Source of the DNA: Thiopontia sp964551545
Lineage (GTDB): Bacteria > Pseudomonadota > Gammaproteobacteria > GCF-002020875
Assembly: GCA_964551545.1 (NCBI GenBank)
Contig: CAZKCT010000025.1
Location: 1-24,392, forward strand
Length of the DNA: 24,392 bases
Direction: 5' to 3'
In this document: piece after piece, positions 1 to 7,318 of the stretch
How positions within the stretch are numbered: the stretch's first letter is position 1
Layout: each line of letters starts with the position of its first letter
Program-made: the position numbers and the translations under genes
Notes under the pieces: generated by a model
What the model saw: only the letters and a program-made list of their open reading frames with translations
What the model was told of the DNA's origin: nothing
The model's database searches: none

Positions 1-296
1 GTCTCTTCCAGTGCAGAGACGAAGATCTTGCCATCCCCGATCTTGCCGGTATTGGCCGCCTCGCGAATCACCTCAATCACCCGATCCAGCATCTCTGCCT
101 TGATCGCAATCTCCAGTTTCACCTTGGGCAAGAAGTCGACCACATATTCTGCGCCACGATAGAGCTCAGTGTGCCCTTTCTGGCGACCAAAACCCTTGAC
201 CTCAGTGACGGTAACGCCATTGACGCCAATCTCGGAAAGCGCTTCTCGTACATCATCCAGCTTGAAGGGCTTGATGATCGCTGTAACCATTTTCAT
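1..296 (-). CDS. glnK: Nitrogen regulatory protein PII (GlnK/GlnB family), 3' end cut by window edge
   Basis: PII proteins are trimeric cytoplasmic sensors of 2-oxoglutarate, ATP/ADP and glutamine that control ammonium uptake, glutamine synthetase and NtrB/NtrC. The reading frame starts MKMVTAIIKPFKLDDVREAL and carries the T-loop (about residues 37-55) with GHTELYRGAEYVVDF. The uridylylated tyrosine is Tyr51, as in Escherichia coli GlnB/GlnK. About 99 of the usual 112 residues are visible; the C-terminus lies left of position 1. The ATG at 296 has a GGAG ribosome site a few bases upstream (about 305-308). A second in-frame ATG lies two codons later, but family alignment favours the first. I name it glnK rather than glnB because a sigma54 promoter and two NtrC-like sites lie upstream, typical of nitrogen-controlled glnK(-amtB) operons. 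Whether amtB follows cannot be seen. Confidence 0.93.
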   Translation of the reverse strand, partial: MKMVTAIIKPFKLDDVREALSEIGVNGVTVTEVKGFGRQKGHTELYRGAEYVVDFLPKVKLEIAIKAEMLDRVIEVIREAANTGKIGDGKIFVSALEE

Positions 297-399
297 TATT
301 TCATCTCCATTTATCAGTGGTCGACCCACCCTATTCGCTCATGAGGCAACTCGGCGTAGTCGACGCCCCGCATTGAGGCAGGACATGGACACTGTAGAG

Positions 400-415
400 A
401 GCAACAACCGTACCA
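400..415 (-). promoter_or_regulatory. Sigma54 (RpoN) -24/-12 promoter for glnK
   Basis: On the minus strand this reads TGGTACGGTTGTTGCT. It matches the sigma54 consensus TGGCACGN4TTGCW with one change (C to T at the fourth base), and the GG and GC pairs are correctly spaced. It lies about 100 bases upstream of the PII start codon, so transcription should begin near 389 and leave a leader of roughly 90 nt. Two NtrC-like sites upstream support the call. Confidence 0.8.
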
Positions 416-467
416 CCATGAACATTCAATCACTTATCAACACAACAGACAGAAAAAAGCATCCAGT

Positions 468-484
468 TGAACCAAACTGGTGCA
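468..484 (-). promoter_or_regulatory. NtrC-type enhancer site, proximal
   Basis: Minus-strand sequence TGCACCAGTTTGGTTCA matches the NtrC dyad TGCACCAN3TGGTGCA in all but one defined position. Its centre is about 87 bases upstream of the predicted sigma54 start, a normal enhancer distance. Confidence 0.75.
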
Positions 485-498
485 TGCCGATAGTTAAG

Positions 499-515
499 CG
501 CACCATGAACGTGCT
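499..515 (-). promoter_or_regulatory. NtrC-type enhancer site, distal
   Basis: Minus-strand AGCACGTTCATGGTGCG keeps the GCAC and TGGTGC cores of the NtrC dyad but differs at four flanking positions. Its centre lies 31 bp (three helical turns) from the proximal site. This is nearly the spacing of the paired NtrC sites at the E. coli glnA enhancer and would allow cooperative binding of NtrC dimers on one DNA face. Confidence 0.6.
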
Positions 516-552
516 TTCAACCGCACTATCGCTTTTCTTTCTTGTCCGCCTT

Positions 553-582
553 TTGAATCACCGATCTGAGAGCAGGTATACT
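553..582 (+). promoter_or_regulatory. Candidate sigma70 promoter for the mscS-like gene
   Basis: TTGAAT (553-558), an 18-base spacer and TATACT (577-582) form a plausible sigma70 promoter. The -10 box ends only 7 bases before the ATG at 590, so the transcript would start at or just before the start codon. Confidence 0.4.
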
Positions 583-589
583 GCGTTAC

Positions 590-1672
590 ATGGCTGAACA
601 ATTTTCCCACCTGCTTGAGAACCCCCACTGGATCTTCCAGATCTTTGCCGTCATTCTGATCGCCCTGAGCATTGATCTAATCCAGCGGCGCAGCCTGAAA
701 CGGCTGCTGATCCGGGCAGAAAACAAGACACATAACCTCTGGGATGACGCCATCCTGCGTGCTCTGCAGCGCCCTCTCTCCCTGCTGATCTGGATCACCG
801 GCATCGCCTTCAGTGCCCATATTGCCCAGCAGGAGGCCCCTGCCGCGATCTTTGATGCCATTGGTCCACTGCGAGACATTGGGGTCATCAGCGCCATCAC
901 CTGGTTCCTGATCCGTCTCTCCCGAGAGGGGCAACAGGCCTATATTGCTGGACGCAGGCGCAAGAAAGGGGAGATCGACGAGTCGATGGTCGACTCCATC
1001 AATCGCCTACTGCGCAGTTCGATCCTGATTACTGCGGCACTGGTGATGCTGCAGACCCTCGGTTACAGCATCTCTGGGGTCCTTGCTTTTGGTGGCCTCA
1101 GTGGCGTGGTAGTCGGCTTCGCCGCCAAGGACCTGCTCGCCAATCTGTTTGGTGGATTGATGATTCATCTCGACCGCCCCTTCTCCATCGGCGACTGGAT
1201 TCGCTCTCCCGACCAAAACATCGAGGGTACCGTGGAGCAGATCGGCTGGCGTCTCACCAAGGTCCGCACCTTCGACAAGCGTCCGCTCTATATTCCCAAT
1301 GCCACCTTCTCCAACATCAGCGTAGAAAACCCGCAGCGGATGAGCCACCGCCGTATCAAGGAGACCATCGGCATTCGCTATGACGACGCCGACAAGATGG
1401 CGACGATTGTGGAGCAGGTCAAATCGATGCTGCAGAACCACCCGGAGATCGACACCAGTCAGACCCTGATCGTCAACTTCAACAGCTTCGCCCCCTCCTC
1501 GCTCGACTTCTTTATCTACACCTTTACCAAGACCACCAACTGGGTGCGGTTCCATGAGGTGAAGCAGGATGTACTGCTGCAGATCGTGCAGATCATTGAG
1601 GCAGCGGGTGCCGAGATCGCCTTCCCAACCTCCACCCTGCATCTGGCTGACCCCGTCACCATTGAGCAGTGA
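590..1672 (+). CDS. MscS-family mechanosensitive channel (YnaI-like)
   Basis: Small-conductance mechanosensitive channels sit in the inner membrane and open on hypo-osmotic shock to release ions and solutes. The 360-residue protein has about five hydrophobic segments (roughly 13-31, 61-79, 93-111, 142-160, 165-192), the arrangement of E. coli YnaI rather than three-helix MscS. The pore-lining segment is Gly/Ala-rich (GVLAFGGLSGVVVGFAAKDL, from residue 163). It is followed by the conserved beta-domain signature around PNATFSNISVENPQRM (236-251) and an alpha/beta cytosolic domain. The ATG at 590 has no clear ribosome site, and a -10-like box lies just upstream, so a leaderless message is possible. 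The stop codon overlaps the GTG start of hrpA by four bases, which implies co-transcription and translational coupling. Confidence 0.9.
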   Translation: MAEQFSHLLENPHWIFQIFAVILIALSIDLIQRRSLKRLLIRAENKTHNLWDDAILRALQRPLSLLIWITGIAFSAHIAQQEAPAAIFDAIGPLRDIGVISAITWFLIRLSREGQQAYIAGRRRKKGEIDESMVDSINRLLRSSILITAALVMLQTLGYSISGVLAFGGLSGVVVGFAAKDLLANLFGGLMIHLDRPFSIGDWIRSPDQNIEGTVEQIGWRLTKVRTFDKRPLYIPNATFSNISVENPQRMSHRRIKETIGIRYDDADKMATIVEQVKSMLQNHPEIDTSQTLIVNFNSFAPSSLDFFIYTFTKTTNWVRFHEVKQDVLLQIVQIIEAAGAEIAFPTSTLHLADPVTIEQ

Positions 1673-4600
1673 GTGAGACGCCACCACTGACCATCGACTT
1701 CGACGAAACCCTGCCGATCAACCAGCGGCGGGATGAGATCGCCGAGGCGATTCAGAAAAACCAGACAATAATTCTCTGCGGAGAGACCGGCTCAGGGAAG
1801 ACCACCCAACTACCGAAGATCTGCCTGACTCTGGGGCGTGGGGAGCAACAGAAGATCGGCCATACCCAGCCGCGCCGCATTGCCGCCCGTGCGGTCGCCA
1901 CCCGTATTTCCGAGGAGTTGCATACAGAACTGGGAAATCTGGTCGGCTTCAAGGTTCGTTTTAGCGACCAGAGTCGCAAGCACTCCCGCATCAAACTGAT
2001 GACAGATGGCATCCTGCTGGCAGAGACGCAGTCCGACCCGCTACTAAAGCAGTACGACACCATCATTATCGATGAGGCGCACGAGCGCAGCCTCAACATC
2101 GACTTTCTGCTCGGCTATCTGCGACAGCTGCTTCCCAAACGACCCGATCTTAAGCTGATCATCACTTCGGCGACCATTGATCCAGGGCGGTTCTCACGCC
2201 ACTTCAATGATGCACCGATCATCAATGTATCGGGGCGCACCTATCCTGTGGAGGTGCGCTATCGCCCACCCGAGGAGAGTGAAGCCGAAGAGGGGAGCCG
2301 TAAACAGCAGCAAGACCGTACCGCTCGGCAGCAGCAGGCGATCTTCGATGCCGTGCATGAACTGAGTCGTGAAGGGCCGGGCGATATTCTGGTCTTCCTC
2401 AGTGGTGAACGGGAGATCCGCGAGGTGAGTGAGTTTCTCACCAAAGCAAAACTGCCGCAGAGCGAGATCCTTCCACTTTTCTCTCGCCTCTCGGCCAAGG
2501 AGCAGAATCGCATCTTTGCCAAACATGGTGGGCGACGCATTGTGCTCTCGACCAACGTGGCCGAAACCTCACTCACCGTGCCCGGCATTCGCTATGTCAT
2601 CGATACCGGCACCGCCCGTATCAGCCGCTACAGCCACCGCACCGGCATTCAGCGGCTCCCGATCGAGAAGATCTCCCAAGCGGCGGCTGACCAGCGCAAG
2701 GGGCGCTGTGGCCGTGTCGCCGACGGCATCTGCATTCGTCTCTACAGCGAGGAGGATTTTCTCACCCGGACAGCGTTTACCGATGCGGAAATCCTGCGTA
2801 CCCACCTCGCCCCAGTGATTCTGCAGATGGCTGCACTCAAGCTCGGCAAGCCAGATGAATTCCCCTTTATCGATCCACCTGACCTACGGCTGATCCGCGA
2901 CGGCTTCCGTACCCTGCATGAACTGGGGTCGGTTAGAAAAGATAACTCGATTACCCCACTGGGCAAGAAGGTGGCGCGCTTCCCGGTCGACCCACAGATT
3001 GCTCGAATGTTGCTGGCTGCCGAACGTGAGAGCTGCCTGGCCGAGATTCTCATCATCGCAGCGGCACTGACGATACAGGACCCGCGCGAGCGCCCACTCG
3101 ATGCACAGCAGGCTGCCGACCAGAAACATGAGCCATTCGAGGATGAGGCCTCCGACTTCCTCTTCTTCCTCAACCTCTGGCACTTCTATGAAGAACAGAA
3201 ACAGAAACTCTCCAACAGCCAACTACGCAAGCTCTGCAAAACAAACTTCCTCTCCTGGATGCGGATGCGCGAGTGGCGCGAGGTCCACACACAGCTGCGC
3301 CAGCTCACCAAAGAGATGGGGCTAAAGCGTAATGATCAGCCCGCCGACTACGGCATGATTCACCGCGCCCTCCTCACAGGATTACTGAGCCACATCGCCA
3401 CCATCAGCAGCGAGAAGCACGTCTACAATGCCGCTCGTGGCGTACAGATGAAGATCTGGCCCGGCTCTGGGCAGTTCAAGGCCAACCCCAAATGGATTGT
3501 CGCCGCGGAGAAAGTAGAGACCTCGCAACTGTACGCCCGAACCGTGGCCCGTATTGAGCCTCAGTGGCTGGAGCGGCTAGGAAAGCATCTAATCAAGCGC
3601 AGCTATGCAGAGCCTCACTGGGAGAAGCGACGTGGACAGGTCGCCGCTTTCGAGACGGTGACGCTCTATGGCATTCCGATTGTTTCAAAGCGCAAGACCA
3701 ACTACGGCCCGATTGACCCGAAAGAGTCACGCAAGATCTTTATCCGCTCCGCGCTGGTGGAGGGGGAGCTACACACCCGTGGCAGCTTTCTAGCCAAGAA
3801 TCGCCAACAAATTGAGCAGATCGAGTCGCTGGAGGCGAAGTCTCGCCGTCGCGATATCCTTGCCGATGACGAGACCCTCTATCAATTCTATGATGAACGC
3901 ATTCCGGCTGGTGTCTACAGCGCTCCAACCTTCGAGAAGTGGCGCAAAGAGGCAGAGAAAGAACACCCTTCTCTACTCTATCTGACTCAAGATCTGCTGA
4001 TGCAGCATGATGCAGAGTCGGTACGGGACAGCAATCAGTTCCCAGACCACCTCACCATCGGTTCTGCCAAACTGCCACTTCGCTATCACTTTGAACCAGA
4101 GAGTGAGAACGACGGGGTCACACTCACCCTGCCCCAAGAGTTGCTACCTCAAATGAGGCCCGAGCACTTCGAGTGGCTGGTGCCGGGGCTACTGCAGGAG
4201 CGAGTCATCGCCATGCTACGCGCCCTGCCCAAACAGTGGCGACGCAACTTTGTCCCCGCACCCGACTTTGCCGGTGCAGTGCTACCGGGACTTGATCCAC
4301 AGAGTGGTTCTCTGAGCCAACAGCTCTCCTCCAAGCTGCGTCACATGACCGGCGTGACCCTACCCGACAACATCTGGAACGAGGTCAACCTGCCCAACCA
4401 TCTCCAGATGCGCTTTCAGGTGATCGATGCCGACGGAAAAACGGTGCAGAGTGGCCGTAACCTGTTAGTACTACAACAGGAGAGACCAGCATCCTCCAAA
4501 TCAATCCAGCCCACACCAAAGAGAACCCAACAAAAAGAGAGGCCCACCACCCATTCTCTGGAGCGCACCTCGATCACCGCATGGGACTTTGACATGCTTC

Positions 4601-5409
4601 CTGAGTCGGTTGAGGTGAAGCGGCACGGTATTGTCATCACCCTCTACCCTGCACTGGTTCATGACGGTAAGCAGATTGCCCTTCAACTGCTCGACACCCA
4701 GAAGCGATCGGAGATAGAGAGCCATCAAGGCATCACTGCGCTGTTCCTGCTGGAGCATAAATCCACTGTGCGTAATCTGGCAAAAGAGCAGTTGGATCAA
4801 CAGAAACTCTGTCTCCACTATCTATCACTGGGGCGCTGCGAGGAGCTGATTGAAGATCTGCTGGCCACCTCTGCGATGGCGGCCATGTTTGGAGAAAATG
4901 CCTCTCTCCCCAGAAGTTTTAAGGAGTACCAGAAACGCTCTACCGCTGCGCTCACTGCACTCCCCCGCCAGTTGCAGCGCTACGGAAAAATCACCGCAGA
5001 GTCCCTGAAGCGACACCACAACCTGATGAAACAGCTCAAGGGCAACATCCCTCCTGCTCACCTCATGACTTACAGCAAGATCAGCAACCATCTGGCAACA
5101 CTGATCTACCCCCATTTTCTGCGCCAAACCCCGGCAGAGTGGCTGCCGGAGCTTCCCCGTTATCTCCATGCGGCAGAGAAACGGCTGGAGAAGCTACAGC
5201 ACAATCCTCAAGCCGACCGACAGCGCGCGCAACAACTGGCACCTCACTGGGACCCTTTTGAAAAACGAATCGATGAGAACAGATCCCCTGCCTTTACCGA
5301 GTATCGCTGGATGGTAGAAGAGTTTCGGGTCTCCCTGTTCGCCCAAGAGCTGGGCACAAAAAAGCCGGTCTCTGCAGACCGGCTCAAGAAGATGTGGCGC
5401 AAGCTATAG
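1669..5409 (+). CDS. hrpA: ATP-dependent RNA helicase HrpA (DEAH/RHA family)
   Basis: HrpA is a cytoplasmic DEAH-box RNA helicase, linked in E. coli to fimbrial mRNA processing and to rescue of collided ribosomes. The 1246-residue product has Walker A GETGSGKTTQ (38-47), DEAH (135-138), SAT (167-169) and motif VI QRKGRCGR (342-349). The winged-helix/ratchet region follows, then the long C-terminal region (DUF3418-type) that separates HrpA from the shorter HrpB. It is slightly shorter than E. coli HrpA (about 1300 residues), mainly at the N-terminus. Translation probably starts at the GTG at 1669, giving MSETPPLTIDF and a 4-base overlap with the upstream channel gene. The last coding bases contain a hairpin that serves as a terminator for the convergent minus-strand gene, whose stop is only 4 bases away. 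Confidence 0.95.
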   Translation: MSETPPLTIDFDETLPINQRRDEIAEAIQKNQTIILCGETGSGKTTQLPKICLTLGRGEQQKIGHTQPRRIAARAVATRISEELHTELGNLVGFKVRFSDQSRKHSRIKLMTDGILLAETQSDPLLKQYDTIIIDEAHERSLNIDFLLGYLRQLLPKRPDLKLIITSATIDPGRFSRHFNDAPIINVSGRTYPVEVRYRPPEESEAEEGSRKQQQDRTARQQQAIFDAVHELSREGPGDILVFLSGEREIREVSEFLTKAKLPQSEILPLFSRLSAKEQNRIFAKHGGRRIVLSTNVAETSLTVPGIRYVIDTGTARISRYSHRTGIQRLPIEKISQAAADQRKGRCGRVADGICIRLYSEEDFLTRTAFTDAEILRTHLAPVILQMAALKLGKPDEFPFIDPPDLRLIRDGFRTLHELGSVRKDNSITPLGKKVARFPVDPQIARMLLAAERESCLAEILIIAAALTIQDPRERPLDAQQAADQKHEPFEDEASDFLFFLNLWHFYEEQKQKLSNSQLRKLCKTNFLSWMRMREWREVHTQLRQLTKEMGLKRNDQPADYGMIHRALLTGLLSHIATISSEKHVYNAARGVQMKIWPGSGQFKANPKWIVAAEKVETSQLYARTVARIEPQWLERLGKHLIKRSYAEPHWEKRRGQVAAFETVTLYGIPIVSKRKTNYGPIDPKESRKIFIRSALVEGELHTRGSFLAKNRQQIEQIESLEAKSRRRDILADDETLYQFYDERIPAGVYSAPTFEKWRKEAEKEHPSLLYLTQDLLMQHDAESVRDSNQFPDHLTIGSAKLPLRYHFEPESENDGVTLTLPQELLPQMRPEHFEWLVPGLLQERVIAMLRALPKQWRRNFVPAPDFAGAVLPGLDPQSGSLSQQLSSKLRHMTGVTLPDNIWNEVNLPNHLQMRFQVIDADGKTVQSGRNLLVLQQERPASSKSIQPTPKRTQQKERPTTHSLERTSITAWDFDMLPESVEVKRHGIVITLYPALVHDGKQIALQLLDTQKRSEIESHQGITALFLLEHKSTVRNLAKEQLDQQKLCLHYLSLGRCEELIEDLLATSAMAAMFGENASLPRSFKEYQKRSTAALTALPRQLQRYGKITAESLKRHHNLMKQLKGNIPPAHLMTYSKISNHLATLIYPHFLRQTPAEWLPELPRYLHAAEKRLEKLQHNPQADRQRAQQLAPHWDPFEKRIDENRSPAFTEYRWMVEEFRVSLFAQELGTKKPVSADRLKKMWRKL
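5358..5383 (-). terminator. Intrinsic terminator of the minus-strand 72-residue gene, lying inside the hrpA coding end
   Basis: An 8-bp perfect stem (GCCGGTCT / AGACCGGC, 4-nt loop) is followed on the minus strand by TTTTTT. It lies about 30 bases downstream of the minus-strand gene's stop, so it is placed to end that transcript. On the plus strand the same bases encode the HrpA C-terminus. Confidence 0.75.
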
Positions 5410-5413
5410 CGAA

Positions 5414-5632
5414 CTAATCATCTCCCCAAGGCTCTGCCTCACGCTCCGTGGTCAACAGCTTCGCCCCCGCCGTCTGGTTAGTCGCAAAGATGATCTTTAC
5501 CTGATAGTTGTCCGCTACAGTCAGCTCCTTGCGTTTGGCACGTGCGCTATCGCGGGCATCACGATATTTTTCATGATCCTCGATATATTCAACCGAGCGA
5601 TTGGGAAACATCTTGAATAGAAAATAGGGCAT
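5414..5632 (-). CDS. Small conserved-looking protein of unknown function (72 residues)
   Basis: I do not recognise a characterised family. The product begins MPYFLFKMFPNRSVEYIEDH and ends in an acidic EAEPWGDD. The middle (about residues 20-40) is charged and probably helical (EKYRDARDSARAKRKEL), and a beta-like stretch NYQVKIIFA follows. It has no signal peptide or membrane segment, so it is probably cytoplasmic. A GAGG ribosome site precedes the ATG, and an intrinsic terminator follows the stop inside hrpA, so the gene looks real. It follows the adenylate-kinase-like gene on the same strand, with a terminator between them. It may be expressed by read-through or from a weak promoter in the 66-base gap. 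Confidence 0.75.
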   Translation of the reverse strand: MPYFLFKMFPNRSVEYIEDHEKYRDARDSARAKRKELTVADNYQVKIIFATNQTAGAKLLTTEREAEPWGDD

Positions 5633-5650
5633 TTCAGGATCCTCAGAGAA

Positions 5651-5683
5651 TAGAAAGCCACCCCACCTCAGCGATGGGGTGGC
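5651..5683 (-). terminator. Intrinsic terminator after the adenylate-kinase-like gene
   Basis: A 9-bp perfect stem (GCCACCCCA / TGGGGTGGC, 9-nt loop at 5666-5674) is followed on the minus strand by the T-rich TTTCTATTC. It lies 16 bases after the stop codon of the minus-strand adenylate-kinase-like gene. Confidence 0.7.
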
Positions 5684-5698
5684 CTCCTCAGTGACTAC

Positions 5699-6914
5699 CT
5701 AGCGTTTAGCTCTCTTTTTGGCTGCGGCCTTCTTCTTAGGTGCCGCCTTTTTCTTGGCGGCTACCTTCTTTTTAGCTACAGCCTTCTTCTTGGGTGCTAC
5801 CTTTTTCTTGGCGGCTACCTTCTTTTTCGCTGCGGCCTTCTTCTTAGGCGCCGCTTTTTTCTTGGCTGCTACCTTCTTTTTCGCTGCGGCCTTCTTCTTA
5901 GGCGCCGCCTTTTTCTTGGCGGCTACCTTCTTTTTCGCTGCGGCCTTCTTCTTAGGCGCCGCCTTTTTCTTGGCTGNNNNNNNNNNNNNNNNNNNNNNNN
6001 NNNNNNNNNNNNNNNNNNNNNNNNNNNNNNNNNNNNNNNNNNNNNNNNNNNNNNNNNNNNNNNNNNNNNNNNNNNNCTGCTACCTTCTTTTTCGCTGCGG
6101 CCTTCTTCTTAGGCGCCGCCTTTTTCTTGGCTGCTACCTTCTTTTTCGCTGCGGCTTTCTTCTTGGCTGCTACTTTTTTCTTGGTCGCTGCCTTTTTCTT
6201 CTTCTCTTCATCTGCCATGACCACATCCTCTTCTTCTGTTGAACTTACTAGAACCTCTGGGGCTGCCTTCTTCAGAACCTCTGCAGCACGGATGATCTCA
6301 CGAACAAGACGCTGCTCGTCAAAACCGCCCTCGACAATCTGGATTCTCCCCTCATAGAAGCGAGTCAACGGCTCCTCCAAGGCTTCATACTCTCGCAATC
6401 TCCGGCTGATGGTCTCTTCTCGATCATCAACCCGCCGGTGGAGTCGTCCACCACAAAGATCACAAATCCGCTCCACAATCGGCGGATGAGTATAGATATT
6501 AAATAGGCTTCCACAGTCACGACAGGTCAACCGCCCGGTCATCGACTCCATGAACTCGTCATAGTCAAAGCGAATCAGTACCACGCCGGCAAAACCACGC
6601 CCTTGACGTAGCAGGAAAGCATCAATGGCCGCTGCCTGAGGCGCCGTTTTTGGGCCTCCTTCAAGCACGAAGCCATTCTCGACATCCTTCTCAGAGAGGC
6701 GCTGCAGCAGCACCTGGGAGACAATGTCATCATGCACCTGTTTTTTGTTTTTCTGTGCCTTCTGGATATCTGATCCAGCAGACGTACCTCTCTCAACTTC
6801 TTGTTTTAGAAGATCCCCGACCGAAATCATCGGTACGCCATACTTTTCAGCCAACTGGCTGGCGTACTCCTCTTTCCCTGAGCCTGGCGGACCCAACAGC
6901 GCCACACGTATCAT
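5699..6914 (-). CDS. Divergent adenylate kinase-like protein with a histone-H1-like Lys/Ala repeat tail (contains assembly gap)
   Basis: Residues 1-212 follow the adenylate kinase fold (AMP + ATP = 2 ADP): P-loop GPPGSGK (8-14), NMP-binding part, a LID with four zinc-type cysteines (C131, C134, C151, C154) and DDREETISRRL (163-173). Several key residues differ from E. coli Adk. The Gly-Thr after the P-loop lysine is Glu-Glu, Arg36 is Lys37, and the DGFPR motif is EGGPK with Lys89 for Arg88; Arg128, Arg161 and Arg172 are kept. After an acidic linker the chain runs in frame into KKK-x-A-x hexapeptides and, beyond the gap, ends AAAKKRAKR. The two sides agree in frame only if the true gap length is a multiple of three, so 100 N is a placeholder. 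I chose the ATG at 6914 (GGAG 5 bases upstream) over a GTG at 6929. It is probably not the housekeeping Adk; the tail may bind nucleic acid or polyphosphate. Confidence 0.8.
5714..6200 (-). repeat. 54-bp in-frame tandem repeat coding for an 18-residue Lys/Ala unit
   Basis: Repeats of about 54 bp encode three hexapeptides, VAAKKK-AAPKKK-AAAKKK, with small variations. About 4.7 copies lie left of the gap (5723-5976) and about 2 lie right of it (6077-6200). Copies differ mostly at third positions, for example GGCGGC versus GGCTGC. The array explains the assembly failure, so the true copy number is unknown. Confidence 0.9.
5977..6076. other. Assembly gap (100 N) inside the tandem repeat
   Basis: Exactly 100 undetermined bases, the usual placeholder for a gap of unknown size. 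Both flanks are the same 54-bp repeat, so the gap most likely hides further copies. Confidence 0.98.
6216..6230 (-). promoter_or_regulatory. Internal ribosome site and ATG able to start a free Lys/Ala-rich protein
   Basis: On the minus strand GAGGA (6226-6230) lies 7 bases before an in-frame ATG (6216-6218), codon 233 of the adenylate-kinase-like gene. This is the junction between the kinase domain and the basic tail. Initiation here would give a separate histone-H1-like product beginning MADEEKKKKAATKKK. Confidence 0.45.
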
Positions 6915-7023
6915 GACTACTCCGTTCACTCTTCGAGATATTGTGACGTTCTGCCCATCATCATGATGAGGTAGAGCACTTCAGCGAATCTCGTTTTTTT
7001 ATAATTCAATTGGTGTTGTTTAT

Positions 7024-7052
7024 TTGTTACTGATGTGACTTTTCTGTATAAG
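7024..7052 (+). promoter_or_regulatory. Candidate sigma70 promoter for pfp
   Basis: TTGTTA (7024-7029), a 17-base spacer and TATAAG (7047-7052) give the best sigma70 match in the region. Transcription would start near 7059, leaving a leader of about 260 nt before pfp. Confidence 0.45.
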
Positions 7053-7089
7053 TTCAACCACATAGTACTTTGCACACCCTATATATTCA

Positions 7090-7109
7090 GTTGACTAAGA
7101 AATGTCAAC
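7090..7109. promoter_or_regulatory. Operator-like inverted repeat upstream of pfp
   Basis: GTTGAC, 8 bases, GTCAAC form a perfect 6+6 inverted repeat. The left arm overlaps TTGACT, which with TATTGT (7115-7120, 18-base spacer) could be a second pfp promoter. The binding protein is unknown; the spacing does not fit FNR/CRP. Confidence 0.35.
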
Positions 7110-7318
7110 GAATTTATTGTTTGATGGGCCATTTTTTCACCGCTCATGCTCGCAGGATCAGAAGTCCCCAACACTCTACAACCAGGCGTATCGTTGTTGA
7201 GAGCAGACTAGGGAGACCCTGTAGGCAGCCGAATCTCAACTTGATCGGCGATGCGGAGATTCGACATCATTGTGTAACAAGTTCAAAACGATTCAATGAA
7301 AAAGCAAGGAGTAAGTGA

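Larger units (their letters stand above)
6915..7318. other. 404-bp divergent intergenic region between the kinase-like gene and pfp
   Basis: This A/T-rich stretch holds no convincing gene; an 82-codon frame at 7070-7318 has no ribosome site and no recognisable features. It carries two candidate plus-strand promoters, an inverted repeat, and the pfp ribosome site AAGGAG (7306-7311). No known riboswitch was recognised in the approximately 260-nt pfp leader. Confidence 0.6.

Noticed and set aside
1007..1687. Minus-strand open frame of 226 codons
   Set aside because: Antisense to the mechanosensitive channel gene, with low-complexity composition and no motif.
5718..6242. Plus-strand frame coding Phe/Leu/Ala repeats (FFLGAAFFLAAT)
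   Set aside because: It is the antisense reading of the Lys/Ala tandem repeat and crosses the N gap; the minus-strand reading continues a real kinase domain.
7070..7318. 82-codon frame ahead of pfp
   Set aside because: No ribosome site, no domain, and it covers the promoter, inverted repeat and pfp ribosome site.
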